Shown here piece after piece: positions 1 to 9,477 of a stretch of 64,000 bases of DNA (within the stretch, counting starts at the first letter, position 1; every line of letters begins with the position of its first letter). The stretch is from Corynebacterium callunae DSM 20147. GTDB lineage: Bacteria; Actinomycetota; Actinomycetes; Mycobacteriales; Mycobacteriaceae. Both the position numbers and the translations under genes were made by a program. The stretch covers positions 310,001-374,000 of the forward strand of contig NC_020506.1 in assembly GCF_000344785.1 (NCBI RefSeq), written 5' to 3'. The notes under the pieces are model-generated. The model did no database searches, was not told the DNA's origin, and saw only the letters and a program-made list of their open reading frames with translations.

Positions 1-569
1 TCAACAATCTCAGAGGCATGGGACATGCCATTCATGCGAATATTGAGCTCCTGCGCCACCTTCTGGTTAAACACACGCAATCCATTGTGGGCATCGGTCA
101 AACCCAGTTTGCGGGTCTTTGGCGAAAGCAACACAACGGTGCGCAGCACAATGCGCTTAATCAGCGGAACCTGATCAGTCTCTTTGCGGGGACGGCCAAA
201 ACGGGTGCCCACAATAATATCGAGGGGTTCTTTGCGCAGCCGTTCCACCATGGTCACCACGTCTTTGACCTGATGTTGGCCATCGGCATCAAAGGTGACA
301 AAGTATTTTGCCCCGGGTTGTGCGCGGGCATATTCAATACCGGTTTGAATCGCAGCACCCTGGCCCAAATTAACCGGGTGATTAACCAAATGTGCGCCTG
401 CAGCATGGATCTCCGCGGCGGAATTATCCGGAGAACCATCATTAACGGCCACAATATTAGGGAAAGTCTGGAGAGCATTTTCGAGCACTTCCCTGATTAC
501 TGTGCCCTCGTTATAACAGGGAACGACCAACCAGGTGTCAGTGAAGTCGTTTTTATTTTTTGCATCCAT
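1..569 (-). CDS. GT2 family glycosyltransferase (C-terminus beyond window)
   Basis: Family 2 glycosyltransferase of the dolichol-phosphate-mannose-synthase type, expected to move an activated sugar onto a lipid or wall acceptor on the cytoplasmic side. Read on the minus strand from an ATG at 569, it begins MDAKNKNDF and shows the GT-A hallmarks in order: VVPCYNE near the start, VNDGS at about residue 40, and the metal-binding DADGQH at about residue 90, followed by IVGTRFG. The frame runs open through base 1, so about 189 residues are visible and the C-terminus, including any membrane segments, is missing. It is divergent from the RNase H-like gene at 649. C. glutamicum has a comparable wall-biogenesis glycosyltransferase beside ushA (from memory). 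The acceptor cannot be read from sequence. Confidence 0.85.
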   Translation of the reverse strand, partial: MDAKNKNDFTDTWLVVPCYNEGTVIREVLENALQTFPNIVAVNDGSPDNSAAEIHAAGAHLVNHPVNLGQGAAIQTGIEYARAQPGAKYFVTFDADGQHQVKDVVTMVERLRKEPLDIIVGTRFGRPRKETDQVPLIKRIVLRTVVLLSPKTRKLGLTDAHNGLRVFNQKVAQELNIRMNGMSHASEIV

Positions 570-648
570 GATAGAAACAGAGCCTAGTGCATAAAGATGA
601 ATATTCCCTTTAGATAGGGCCGACAAAGCTAATGATAACTTGTTCATC

Positions 649-1707
649 ATGGAATCCATCGACCTAGAGCAGCTGGCGGGCACTCAATCGCGCACCTACC
701 AATCGCGCAAGATCACCCCTGAGATGATCAATCGGCCGGTTCATGTTGCCATCGCGCTCTGGGAAGTCCCTTGGGAATCCGCGGCCTCGGGGAAAATTGA
801 TGGATGGGTCATCGCCGTTGACTCCGCGCATGGCAGATTTGTGCGCAATGGCCAAACCAAAAATGGCGACGTTGTGCTACGCGCTGTTGCCGCCCTTAAA
901 TCTGCGTTGCGTGGGGTTCAAGGCAAGGTATGGATTGTTACTGGCCGGCGTCAAACCGCCTTGCGCGCTGAACTTGTGCGCCAAAACTACCTGGTGACGG
1001 GCAGCTTTGCGGAAGAAAACCGCGCTGGCGTCAAAGCTTCAGCCCTGTCGCGCCGGGCTGAGCAGTCCGCTCACTATAAGGCCAAAAAAATCGGCGAAGC
1101 TGTCGAGCGCGCTCCACGCCCCAAAGAAAGACAAGAGGCTCACTGGTGGCCACGCTATTCCTTGAGTAACGGTGTGTTGCCTACCGGACCTTTACGCGTT
1201 GCGACGGATGCTTCTACCGATGGGGTCTTTCGCGGAGCAATGTGTTTTGTGGCAGCCAACGGCGATTATCTTTTAGAAACTGCTGATACCACTGCTTCCT
1301 CTGATGAATTGGAATTGGAGAGTATCACTCACGCGCTGGAATATCTGAAAAATATTGGTGCCGAAGCAGCTCGCATTGAAACTGATAGTAAGGCAGCTCT
1401 CGAGGCGATTGATTACATTCTTAATGCCAATCCGCGGCGCAGTAAAACTGGTCAACGCTGGCGTGGAATTTCTTCCGGTGCCCGTTCTCGTTTTAAGGAT
1501 GCCTGGCTAGCACTGGAAGGTCAGTGCACCGTGGAACTTGCCCGGGTGTTGGGGCATGCTGGCGATCCACTTAATCAAGCAGCTGATCAGATTGCTTATA
1601 TGGGTATGCGCGCGATCATTTTTGAGAAGAAGACCTCTCGCCACACTCTTACTGAGGGGATTAATCGCACGCTGCACAAGAGCATTGCTCGTGTGGAGGG
1701 GGAGTAG
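649..1707 (+). CDS. RNase HI-like domain protein
   Basis: About 352 residues. The C-terminal half has an RNase H fold: VATDAS (first catalytic Asp), a Glu-rich helix ELELESITHAL (catalytic Glu), IETDSKAAL (second Asp), and LGHAGDPLNQAADQ, which supplies the His and last Asp. All four acidic positions of the DEDD set therefore appear present, so it may cleave RNA in RNA/DNA hybrids. The first ~180 residues are basic, with no family I recognise, and classical RNase HI has no such extension. An in-frame TTG at 640 also exists. I prefer the ATG at 649, but neither has a clear ribosome-binding site. The gene sits 58 bp before the next glycosyltransferase on the same strand. Confidence 0.7.
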   Translation: MESIDLEQLAGTQSRTYQSRKITPEMINRPVHVAIALWEVPWESAASGKIDGWVIAVDSAHGRFVRNGQTKNGDVVLRAVAALKSALRGVQGKVWIVTGRRQTALRAELVRQNYLVTGSFAEENRAGVKASALSRRAEQSAHYKAKKIGEAVERAPRPKERQEAHWWPRYSLSNGVLPTGPLRVATDASTDGVFRGAMCFVAANGDYLLETADTTASSDELELESITHALEYLKNIGAEAARIETDSKAALEAIDYILNANPRRSKTGQRWRGISSGARSRFKDAWLALEGQCTVELARVLGHAGDPLNQAADQIAYMGMRAIIFEKKTSRHTLTEGINRTLHKSIARVEGE

Positions 1708-1766
1708 CAGGCTCCACAAGGTAAGCTGGTGACCACGTGCAAAACCAAAAGGAGCCTGGATTTTCG

Positions 1767-2801
1767 ATGAGCAACCAACGCATCGGTGTAGTTATTGTCT
1801 CTTATGGACACGAACAAGATGTGGCGAATCTAGTTGATTCTTTTGCCTCGCAGTTAAAAGATGGCGACCGCGTGGTTGTGGTGGATAATCGCAAACCTTG
1901 GGTATTGGAATCCATGGTGGGTGAACGCCTTAAAGCTCATGGTGTGGAAATCATCAACCATGACAATGGCGGCTTTGCTGCCGGCTGCAATGTCGGCGCT
2001 GCAGCCATTGTCGATGATGTGGATCTACTCTTCTTCCTCAACCCCGATACCGTCATTGACGATCCTTCACTTTTTAATTCTTTGCGCCGCGTAGATGAGC
2101 AGTGGGCTGCCTTTATGCCTTATCTGCTGCTTCCCGATGGCACCGTCAACTCTGCGGGAAATGCCCTGCATATCTCAGGTCTTTCCTGGGTAACTGGCCT
2201 TGATGAAAAGCCAGAGGATGATAAGGATATCTCGGAAATTTCCATTGCTTCCGGTGCTTGCCTCGTAGTGCGAACACAGTGGTGGAAGCGCCTAGGTGGC
2301 ATGGAAGAAATGTACTTTATGTATCACGAAGACACTGACTTCTCTGCGCGCTTGTTGCTGGCCGGTGGCAAGATTGGTTTGCTGCACTCCGCTTATGTCA
2401 CCCATCACTATGACTATGCCAAGGGCGACTATAAATGGATTTATATTGAGCGAAACCGCCACGTATTACTGCTGAGTGTGTTACCACTGCCTCTACTTGC
2501 AGTTTTGGTACCGCAAATTCTGGGTGTAAACCTGGGGCTGTGGGCAATTGCTGCCAAGGAAGATCGTTTGGCGTTGAAGGTGAAATCCCTCAAACTGCTC
2601 ATTCGTGATCTCCCAGCTATTTTTAAACTGCGCAGGCGGACCCAAAAGTTGGCACAGCTTAATGCGGCGCAGTATTTGGAAAAAATGGAATGGCGACTGG
2701 ATAATCCGAACCTCGGGAGCATTGGTTCAAATAAGATCGTTAACGCAGTATATGGCACTTATTACAAACTGTGCTTAAAGGTTTTGCGTCGCAAAGCGTA
2801 A
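1767..2801 (+). CDS. GT2 glycosyltransferase, rhamnosyltransferase-like
   Basis: A 344-residue family 2 glycosyltransferase resembling the WbbL/RfbF rhamnosyltransferase group. Visible motifs are VVIVSYG at the N-terminus, DNGGFAAGCNVGA (nucleotide-sugar pocket), FLNPDTVIDD (the DXD-like metal site) and FMYHEDTDFSARLLLAGG, followed by a hydrophobic stretch (VLLLSVLPLPLLAVLVPQ) that may associate with the membrane. The ATG at 1767 is chosen because AAAAGGAG lies 12 bp upstream; a GTG at 1737 in the same frame has no such site. A dTDP-rhamnose operon lies 18 kb away, which fits, but the donor is inferred only from family resemblance. Confidence 0.8.
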   Translation: MSNQRIGVVIVSYGHEQDVANLVDSFASQLKDGDRVVVVDNRKPWVLESMVGERLKAHGVEIINHDNGGFAAGCNVGAAAIVDDVDLLFFLNPDTVIDDPSLFNSLRRVDEQWAAFMPYLLLPDGTVNSAGNALHISGLSWVTGLDEKPEDDKDISEISIASGACLVVRTQWWKRLGGMEEMYFMYHEDTDFSARLLLAGGKIGLLHSAYVTHHYDYAKGDYKWIYIERNRHVLLLSVLPLPLLAVLVPQILGVNLGLWAIAAKEDRLALKVKSLKLLIRDLPAIFKLRRRTQKLAQLNAAQYLEKMEWRLDNPNLGSIGSNKIVNAVYGTYYKLCLKVLRRKA

Positions 2802-2806
2802 ATCTT

Positions 2807-2836
2807 GGGGGCTTCGGCCTTGCCCCTGAAGGGGGG
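2807..2836 (+). terminator. Overlapping GC-rich hairpins after glycosyltransferase gene
   Basis: Six bases after the glycosyltransferase stop, GGGGC at 2808-2812 can pair with GCCCC at 2822-2826. The same CCCC can instead pair with GGGG at 2831-2834 over a TGAA loop. The two stems are mutually exclusive. There is no U-run, so an intrinsic terminator is only possible. Confidence 0.4.
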
Positions 2837-2862
2837 TAATACTTTAAGCTCAGGTGCGCTTA

Positions 2863-2888
2863 AGGTGAACACTTCTTAAATATCACCT
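2863..2888. promoter_or_regulatory. Dyad AGGTGA-N14-TCACCT upstream of ushA
   Basis: Perfect 6-bp inverted repeat (AGGTGA at 2863-2868, TCACCT at 2883-2888) about 100 bp before the ushA start, in the only intergenic stretch that can hold its promoter. The regulator is unknown. C. glutamicum ushA belongs to the phosphate-starvation response, but this dyad does not look like the published PhoR repeat, so no regulator is assigned. Confidence 0.35.
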
Positions 2889-2986
2889 AACCCCCATACA
2901 AAGCCCCTGCTCATCAAATTCTCAGTAGTATTCAATTCTCCTGTAAAGAAATTTCACGTTTCCATGTTCTTTCTCAGGAGAATTTA

Positions 2987-5029
2987 ATGAAGAGGCTTTC
3001 TCGCGCAGCCCTTGCGATCGTTACCACCGCAGCAGTGAGCGCTAGCGCATTCGCCCCAGCTTCTGCTCAAGCAGCAACTGTTGAGCTCAACATCCTCGGT
3101 GTTACCGACTTCCATGGCCACATCGCTCAGGACCTTGAAAAAGGCGAGATGGGTGCAGCCGGACTTGCTTGTTATGTTGAATCCGAGCGCGCAGCAAACC
3201 CAAACACCAGCTTCATTACCGTCGGTGACAACATCGGTGGTTCTCCATTCGTCTCTTCCATTTTGAAGGACGCTCCTACTCTGGCCGCGCTGAGTGAAAT
3301 CGGCGTAGATGCATCCGCACTGGGTAACCACGAGTTTGACCAGGGCTACGCAGACCTTGCCGGCCGTGTCTCCCTGGACGGCACCGGCTTGGCTCAGTTC
3401 CCATACCTCGGCACAAACGTTGAGGGTGGCATCCCTGCTCCTGCAGCTTCCGAGGTTGTTGAACTTGGCGGCGTGCGCGTTGCTTATGTTGGTTCCGTAA
3501 CCGATGAAACCTCCACCCTGGTTTCCCCAGCTGGCATTCCTGGCATCACCTTCACCAATGACCTCAATGCAGTAAACGCTGAAGCTGACCGCATCATGGC
3601 TGCTGGCGAGGCAGATGTTGTTATCGCGCTGATGCACTCCCCAGCTCAGGCAACCGACGCATTCTCCACCAACGTTGACGTAGTTTTTGCCGGCCATACC
3701 CACGAACAGCGCGTTGAAACCGGCCCAGCCCGCGATGGCAAGCAGCCATTGGTTGTAATCCAGGGCATGGAATACGGCAAGTTTGTTTCTGACGTAGAGA
3801 TCTCCTATGACTCCACTGCCAAGAAGATCACTGCAATCGAGGCAGTAAACGTTGATGCAGCTACCGCTTCTGGTGCTTGTGGAGTGTCAAATGCTCTAGT
3901 CACTTCGGTCGCTGGCATTGTTGATGCTGCCAAGATTGCTTCCGACGTTGAGGGCGCAAAGGTTGTTGCCACCATTGAGAATTCCTTCTTTCGTGGTGCT
4001 GACTCCGCAGGTGCAACCGGAACTAACCGCGGTGTTGAGTCCTCCCTGAACAACCTCATTGCCGAGGCTGGCCTGCAGGCAATCAACGCTCAGACCCCAC
4101 TTAACGCTGACATCGGAGTTATGAACGCCGGTGGCGTGCGCGCTGACCTCGAGGCTGGCGACGTTACCTTCTCTGAGGCATTTGCCACCCAGAACTTCTC
4201 CAACACCTACGGCGTTGTAGATATCACTGGCGCTGATTTTATTGCGGCACTGGAGCAGCAGTGGAAGGATCCAGCAGCTGACCGTCCTCGTCTGGCACTG
4301 GGCCTGTCCAACAACGTGCAGTACTCCTACAACCCTAACGCTGCACAGGGCGAGCGCATCACCCACGTCACCATTAACGGTGAGCCAATCGATGAGACCA
4401 AGACCTACCGCATCGCAGGTTCCACATTCCTGCTCAGCGGCGGTGACGGCTTCACTGCTTTCACCAACGGCACCGACATTACCGATTCTGGCCTCGTTGA
4501 CATCGACCTCTTCAACTCCTACCTCGCCGCCAACACCGGCGTAGATGTCCGCGCTAATCAGGCCTCCGTAGGCATTGAGCTCTCCGGAGCAGCGCTTGCC
4601 GACGATTCCAGGCTCATCCCAGGCGAAGAGCTCACCGTTGATCTCTCCGCACTGTCCTACACCGGCGGCGAAGCAACCCCAACCACCGTTACCGTGACCT
4701 TGGGTGCCGAGACTGTGACCGTACCTGTGGACAACACCATCGTTCCTAAGCTTGACACCACCGGTACTGCAACTGCCACCCTCACCGTTCCAGCAGGCGC
4801 AACCGAGCTGAAGATCGAAACCGACGCAGGCACCACCTTCACCTTGCCTGTTGTTGCGACCTCAAAGCCTGCAGATGGATCTTCCGTTGGATCTTCTGCC
4901 GGTTCCCTTGTTGCAATCCTTGGAGTTTTGGGCGCGCTTGGCGGACTTCTTGGAGTCTTCCTGCACTCCCCACAGGGCGCTCCATTCCTGACCCAGCTAC
5001 ACGCATTGATCAACCAGTCCAAGGCATAA
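2987..5029 (+). CDS. ushA: Secreted 5'-nucleotidase / UDP-sugar hydrolase
   Basis: A 680-residue exported metallophosphoesterase that hydrolyses nucleotides and UDP-sugars outside the cell, releasing phosphate and nucleosides. A signal peptide occupies residues 1 to about 29 (MKRLSRAALA..., cleavage near AQA-AT). The two-metal site is clear: D41FH43 in TDFHGH, GDN at 80-82, GNHEFD at 113-118, a downstream HSPAQ and GHTHE. The C-terminal nucleotide-specificity domain shows MNAGGVRADLEAGDVTFSEA. A final hydrophobic segment (LVAILGVLGALGGLLGVFL) may anchor the protein to the surface. The start has a good Shine-Dalgarno (CAGGAGA) 5-6 bp upstream. In C. glutamicum the gene is induced by phosphate starvation (family knowledge). 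Confidence 0.93.
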   Translation: MKRLSRAALAIVTTAAVSASAFAPASAQAATVELNILGVTDFHGHIAQDLEKGEMGAAGLACYVESERAANPNTSFITVGDNIGGSPFVSSILKDAPTLAALSEIGVDASALGNHEFDQGYADLAGRVSLDGTGLAQFPYLGTNVEGGIPAPAASEVVELGGVRVAYVGSVTDETSTLVSPAGIPGITFTNDLNAVNAEADRIMAAGEADVVIALMHSPAQATDAFSTNVDVVFAGHTHEQRVETGPARDGKQPLVVIQGMEYGKFVSDVEISYDSTAKKITAIEAVNVDAATASGACGVSNALVTSVAGIVDAAKIASDVEGAKVVATIENSFFRGADSAGATGTNRGVESSLNNLIAEAGLQAINAQTPLNADIGVMNAGGVRADLEAGDVTFSEAFATQNFSNTYGVVDITGADFIAALEQQWKDPAADRPRLALGLSNNVQYSYNPNAAQGERITHVTINGEPIDETKTYRIAGSTFLLSGGDGFTAFTNGTDITDSGLVDIDLFNSYLAANTGVDVRANQASVGIELSGAALADDSRLIPGEELTVDLSALSYTGGEATPTTVTVTLGAETVTVPVDNTIVPKLDTTGTATATLTVPAGATELKIETDAGTTFTLPVVATSKPADGSSVGSSAGSLVAILGVLGALGGLLGVFLHSPQGAPFLTQLHALINQSKA

Positions 5030-6135
5030 TTAGTCCCAGCTGAATTTGTTTCCTATTAGTCACCTGTTGAGGGGATAAGGAATCTTGCGAGTGCTAACTT
5101 TTCACGAGTATTGCGTGCTTAGATCGATCGTTCAAAGTTAGCTCTGTGAACTTCTTTAAGTACTTTGAAATCCTTAATCATGTGACGTTGGGTATTAATT
5201 GGCCTTGAAGTAGGTTTTGAAGGCCCTCTCTTGGTTTTCACGCTGGATTTAATTCTTCTTAAATTGAGATTTTCGATTCCAAAAGCGTGGGTACTGCGAC
5301 GAAGTATCCTACATGCGCAGCCGGAACTGAAACGATCCTCACTGTTAGGAACGCTTAGTCAACGGAATAGTCCTCCCCAATCCGAGAACAAGCCCAGCAG
5401 CTTCATGACGCGGGCGGACATTCCTCTTTACAGCTCGTAACTAGAGGTCTTTGTGGCCAGACCGGGGAGGTCAGAGACGGTCACGAGTTTGAACCATGTC
5501 GCACTCGTCTCAATTTCTAAAGTGTGGTTTCGTTCCTACACGCGACGGCGCGTCCGTCAATATTCGACAGCGCAACCACCTGACGGGCTTAGAGCTTCGG
5601 GTCAAAGACCTATTAAGAAAAGACACGGACAGCTATTCACGTCAACGTGTGTGATGTATTCGCCCCGCTGCGACGTGCAGAGGGAATGGAGAGCCTCTTG
5701 ATGGTCATCGTCCACGTCGCGTGGCTGCACGGAGCAGTCATCGATCAGTTCATCCCCATCGCTGATCCCCGCCACCTGCGTCGACTCATCAGACACTGCG
5801 CAATGAACGTCAAGGCCTGATCTCTGATCAGCATCTCGGACAGATCAATCTTCTTATTTGAGGAGTTCTGGGCACGGGAAGGGTGTATGCCATTGGGTTG
5901 AAGGTGTGCGCAATCGCCGAACTATGCCACGTCAACGTGGCCATAATTCACCTACCTCGACGCGCCAGAGAGGAATATACGCCTGGCTATATGTCTGTCA
6001 CCCATGCTATGGCTTTGGCAGGGAGTGATCCGTCTCGGCCGTCCATACGGTGGCGACAATGACTCAACTAAGTGCTGATATTTCAAGACTCACACCATCG
6101 GATGCCTACACCCTTTAGAGTGGGGTAGCTCTTTC
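5030..6135. other. Region without an intact gene (left part of insertion-like segment)
   Basis: About 1.1 kb with no convincing complete gene. A weak stem GGCCTT...AAGGCC lies at about 5202-5226. On the plus strand an open stretch of about 66 codons at 5617-5820 ends in a plausible protein tail (VAWLHGAVIDQF, then HLRRLIRH) but begins after a stop without a good start, so it looks like a 3' gene fragment of unknown family. A short frame beginning MTQLSADISRL at 6059 stops at 6117, directly before the broken antiporter gene, and could be a truncated 5' end. Composition differs from ushA and from the rml genes. Confidence 0.5.
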
Positions 6136-6855
6136 AGCATCGGTTTCACCATGTCCTTGCTGATTATCGGCATTGCTTTCGATTCCTCCTCCGATCTGGG
6201 ACGTCAGGCGCCTGTGGGTGTTCTGGTGGCGATGGCTCTTGCCATCATTATGGGGTGGACCATCTTCAAGGTTGCGGCTCGTCGGTGGGGAGAAGAGACT
6301 GCCGATCTGCCGATGATACTTGACTCTGCGGTCGATCCTGAGGTGGATCATATTCGCGGCTCTGAAGACGCCAAGCTCACTCTGGTGGAGTTCGTAGACT
6401 TTGAATGCTCGTACTGCGCGCATGCTACCGGTTCATGGGAGGATCTCCACAAGCGTTTCGGGGACGATTTACGCTACGTCGTTAGGCATCTTCCTCATCA
6501 TCCTCACGGCCCGCTCGCTGCACGGGGCGCAGAAGTGGCCGCGAAGCAAGACATGTTTTGGCCGTGGCTTGACTTCGTATTCACTAGACAGCACGCCCTC
6601 GAACGCGAGGATCTCATCGGTTACGCGGCTGAGCTTGGTCTCGACGTCGAGGCGTTCGTTAAAGACCTGGACAGCGCTGAAGTTGCCGCGAGGGTCGAAC
6701 GAGACGTTGCAAGCGCAGCGGCAAGTGGCGCCCATGCGACCCCGACGTTCTTCGTTGATGGTTACCGACTGAAGGGAAGCTATGATGCACGCACATTGGC
6801 CGCGGCGTTGGAATCTAGTCGTCGTGGAGCACGCACCAAGGAGAGTCAGGCCTGA
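6136..6855 (+). pseudogene. 3' remnant of a NhaA-DsbA fusion (Na+/H+ antiporter with thioredoxin-fold tail)
   Basis: The frame opens with IGFTMSLLIIGIAF, which matches the last conserved helix region of NhaA antiporters, continues through one more membrane helix (VGVLVAMALAIIMGW), and then enters a DsbA-like thiol-oxidoreductase domain with active site CSYC (in DFECSYCAHATGSW) and the cis-Pro loop HATPTFFVDG. Actinobacterial NhaA proteins with a C-terminal DsbA domain are known, at about 600 residues. Here everything before the last NhaA helices is missing and the upstream sequence (HPLEWGSS) does not look like NhaA. I call it a 5'-truncated pseudogene. The alternative is expression of a membrane-anchored DsbA-like protein from the ATG at 6151 (234 residues, one or two helices). 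Confidence 0.7.
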
Positions 6856-6880
6856 TGTTGACCATTGGGCTTAAAACCAG

Positions 6881-6922
6881 CTAGGGCAAGGGCTTCCGAT
6901 TGGGTTCCCTGCCTAGTTTTTT
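6881..6922 (+). terminator. Rho-independent terminator after the NhaA-DsbA remnant
   Basis: CTAGG-CA-GGG (6881-6892, two one-base bulges) pairs with CCCTGCCTAG (6907-6916) and is followed by six T residues (6917-6922). It lies 25 bp after the stop codon, so the remnant kept the original gene's terminator. Confidence 0.65.
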
Positions 6923-7698
6923 CAGCTGCTGACGACGATGTAGCACGGGTGAGTTCGTTTTTGTCGAGTTTATGATATTGGTTGATCTCACATGGTTTTC
7001 GACTGCCGATGGTCTTGGAGCGTGCCGGGACTGGAAAACGGTGCGAGCCCTCAGGCACCTGTCGCATACCTTTCTAAGGGTGGACGGAACGAGCAAACGC
7101 CAGTTTCTCGCTGCGTATGAGGGAGTAGGTTCGCTCTGGAGGAATCGCTATCCTCGCTCTGAGGTGAGGTTTGTGGAGAAATCAACGAGTGATCACTCAC
7201 ACCATCAAACCGAAATGCTTCGCTCAACGAAAGTTGCTTCCGTCCACGACGGCTCAAGCGAACGCGTCGTTGGGAGAAAGAATACTTCCTGCTCCTAGTC
7301 CCCCGTAGGTGTACACGGGTGATCGGAGTGTGCTGTCCTAAATGATGAGCAGGTACGGTAAACAAGTTCTTCGTGTCTGAGCTGACCGTCGAGCAGGTTG
7401 CGGAGATCTGAAACAGAAGATGGAAATGATCTTTAGCCTCGTCAGTTTACCCTTCCCAATCCGCCGCCGGGTCTATCCCGGCCAAGACCTACGCTTCTAT
7501 CTCATTGCTCCATGTGTTATTCAGAGCTGAGCGAGGTATGGGGTTAGAGATGGTTGCTCTGGTTGTCGCATGAGCATCCCCGGTTGGCTAATCTATGCGA
7601 GTGCGTTCGTGCACATTAATTGGGTATAGCAGAGGTGGGGGAGCCACACCGTACGAACCTGGGTTGAGAACAGATCCGTACAGCGAGCCGTCCCAGAA
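6923..7698. other. Intergenic region, no supported gene
   Basis: About 780 bp. Open frames occur on both strands (for example 6972-7298 plus), but none has a recognisable motif, a ribosome-binding site or a plausible protein profile. It may be decayed DNA of the insertion-like segment. No transposase motif was found. Confidence 0.5.
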
Positions 7699-8892
7699 TT
7701 AGGAGGGGATCATGCCGTGGGGATCGATGATGAACTTCTCCGAGACACCTTTATCAAAGGTGTCATAGGCCTCGGGTGCTTCGTCGAGGCTGATGACTTT
7801 GGTGTTGAGCATGCTGCTCAGATAAGGCATCCGGTCCCACAAGATCGACATCATTAGGTCACGGTTGTAGTGCATGATTGGAGCCTGGCCTGCAGATATC
7901 CTAGGGGACTTGATCCACGCTTTGCCGAAGTCTAGAGGGAAAGTGCCCTCCTGTTCGGCTTTGGAGGTAGCCAATGGATCGGGGCCGTAGACGCCGACGA
8001 TGCCGGTGGCGCCACCTGCACGGGTAGCGTCAATGACCTGATTGATGGCGTAGGCGGGGTTCATGTCCTTGGACTCACGGCCAATGCCGTGTGCTTCAGA
8101 GCCAACGTAGTCGACGGCACAGTCCACCATGGGTTCGCCGAGGATAGCCTCGATCTGGTCGGTCAGCGGCACATCTTCATTGAGGTTGATAGTCTCGCAT
8201 CCGTTGTTTTTCATCAGGTCTAGGCGGTCTTGGTGGTAGTCGCCGACGATGATGCAGGAAGCGCCTAGTAGCCGGGCTGCTGCGGCTCCGCACCGGCCGA
8301 CGGGTCCGGCTCCGGCGATGTAGACGGTTGAGCCGGGCTTGGCGCCAGCCTCCATGAGGCCGTGGAACGCGGTGGGCAGGATGTCAGAGAGTAGGGCGAG
8401 GTCACGGATCTTCTCCATGGCCTGGTCCTTGTCTGGGAAGCGGAGCAGCTGGAAGTCTGCGTAGGGGACGAACATGTATTCCGCCTGTCCGCCTTGCCAA
8501 TTTCCTAGGTTGAACCCGTAGGCACCGCAGGCCGTGTCGGGGTTTACGTTCTCACACACGTCGGTTCGACGGGCGCGACAGTTGCGACAGCGACCGCAGG
8601 CGACGTTGAAGGGGACCGAGACTAGGTCGCCCTCGGAGAGGAACTCGACGTCGGACCCGACCTCGATAACTTCCCCGGTCATTTCGTGCCCCATCACCAT
8701 ACCCTGTGGGACGGGGAAGGAACCGCGGTAGATGTGCAGGTCAGACCCGCAGATGTTAGTGGCGATGATCTTGAGAATGACTCCGTGAGGGGCTCTCTTA
8801 CCGTTTGGCATTTCTAGCTTCGGGAAGTCGAGAGACTCGACGCGCATAGTCCCGACGTCCTCGAAGATGACAGCGCGATTGCTACTTGTCAT
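7699..8892 (-). CDS. Zinc-dependent dehydrogenase, glutathione-independent formaldehyde dehydrogenase-like
   Basis: A 397-residue medium-chain dehydrogenase most like the NAD-dependent, glutathione-independent formaldehyde dehydrogenases (FdhA of Pseudomonas type). Features in order: NICGSDLHIYRG (catalytic Cys), MGHEMTGEV (His-Glu of the zinc site), four structural-zinc cysteines in ACGRCRNCRARRTDVCE, the nucleotide loop GAGPVGRCGAAAARLLGA followed by an Asp in IVGDYHQD (NAD preference), and the family tail KAWIKSPRISAGQAP. The start is ATG 8892 with AAGGAGA 6 bp upstream; the frame extends further up without a better start. It stands alone between gene-poor stretches. Formaldehyde or related aldehyde detoxification is inferred from family only. 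Confidence 0.85.
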   Translation of the reverse strand: MTSSNRAVIFEDVGTMRVESLDFPKLEMPNGKRAPHGVILKIIATNICGSDLHIYRGSFPVPQGMVMGHEMTGEVIEVGSDVEFLSEGDLVSVPFNVACGRCRNCRARRTDVCENVNPDTACGAYGFNLGNWQGGQAEYMFVPYADFQLLRFPDKDQAMEKIRDLALLSDILPTAFHGLMEAGAKPGSTVYIAGAGPVGRCGAAAARLLGASCIIVGDYHQDRLDLMKNNGCETINLNEDVPLTDQIEAILGEPMVDCAVDYVGSEAHGIGRESKDMNPAYAINQVIDATRAGGATGIVGVYGPDPLATSKAEQEGTFPLDFGKAWIKSPRISAGQAPIMHYNRDLMMSILWDRMPYLSSMLNTKVISLDEAPEAYDTFDKGVSEKFIIDPHGMIPS

Positions 8893-9464
8893 GATGATCT
8901 CCTTTAGCGGTGGTTGGATTGAGCGCGACGGTACCACAAACATCTGGGAACCCGTGCTCCACGACCCGACCTATTTCGGAGCCTAAACCAGAAAAATTTG
9001 GAGCAAGGGAAATTTTTTTGAAGTAGTGAAGTAGTGGGGCGCTAGGTGATTTCTCAGTTGGTGGGGCGCTGTGTGCCAGGTCGAGACCGGTGTTCTCTTT
9101 TGGGGTGGTGTCGGTGCTGAGTTGTGAATCGGGACCATAGACTAGCCGGTCGATTCGAAACCGAGAAAGCTACGGGGCATAGTTTCTTTGTCGTGCTGGT
9201 TCGGCACGACATGAACATCCTGTAAATATTTTCTAAGAAGAAGTCTTGGGTGGTCCGTACTTAAAATATATGTTGACTGCCTTACGTTGGCATGCTATAT
9301 ATTGCGTGTCTGTCATACATCACCTTAATGGGTTTCATCCTGCATAGTTGCGTGTTTCACCGCACTAACAAGGCCTGTGGCATACAGGCGAACCGTGGAA
9401 AATTTGTACCCGAGGACTAGTTCTCCCGCTAACAAACTTGGGCAACCGCGTTGCGAATAATTGC
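8893..9464. other. Intergenic region between divergent genes
   Basis: About 570 bp between the dehydrogenase (minus) and the UvrA-like gene (plus). It must carry both promoters. A near-repeat of GTGGGGCGCT occurs at about 9035 and 9062. Nothing else was recognised. Confidence 0.4.
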
Positions 9465-9470
9465 TAATAT
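9465..9470 (+). promoter_or_regulatory. -10 box of UvrA-like gene (leaderless transcript likely)
   Basis: TAATAT lies 7 bp before the ATG at 9478, the spacing at which transcription would begin at the start codon itself. No Shine-Dalgarno precedes this ATG. A -35 element is not clear. Confidence 0.5.
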
Positions 9471-9477
9471 CGCGAGC

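Noticed and set aside
2984..4366. Long minus-strand frames over ushA
   Set aside because: Shadows of the ushA frame; no start signals or family motifs.
6972..7298. 108-codon plus-strand frame with a HLSHTF stretch, considered as a recombinase remnant
   Set aside because: A single short resemblance to the tyrosine-recombinase box; the surrounding residues and the Arg/Tyr positions do not fit.
9035..9071. Direct repeat GTGGGGCGCT upstream of the UvrA-like gene as a regulator site
   Set aside because: Ten bases, imperfect context, no symmetry; too weak to call.
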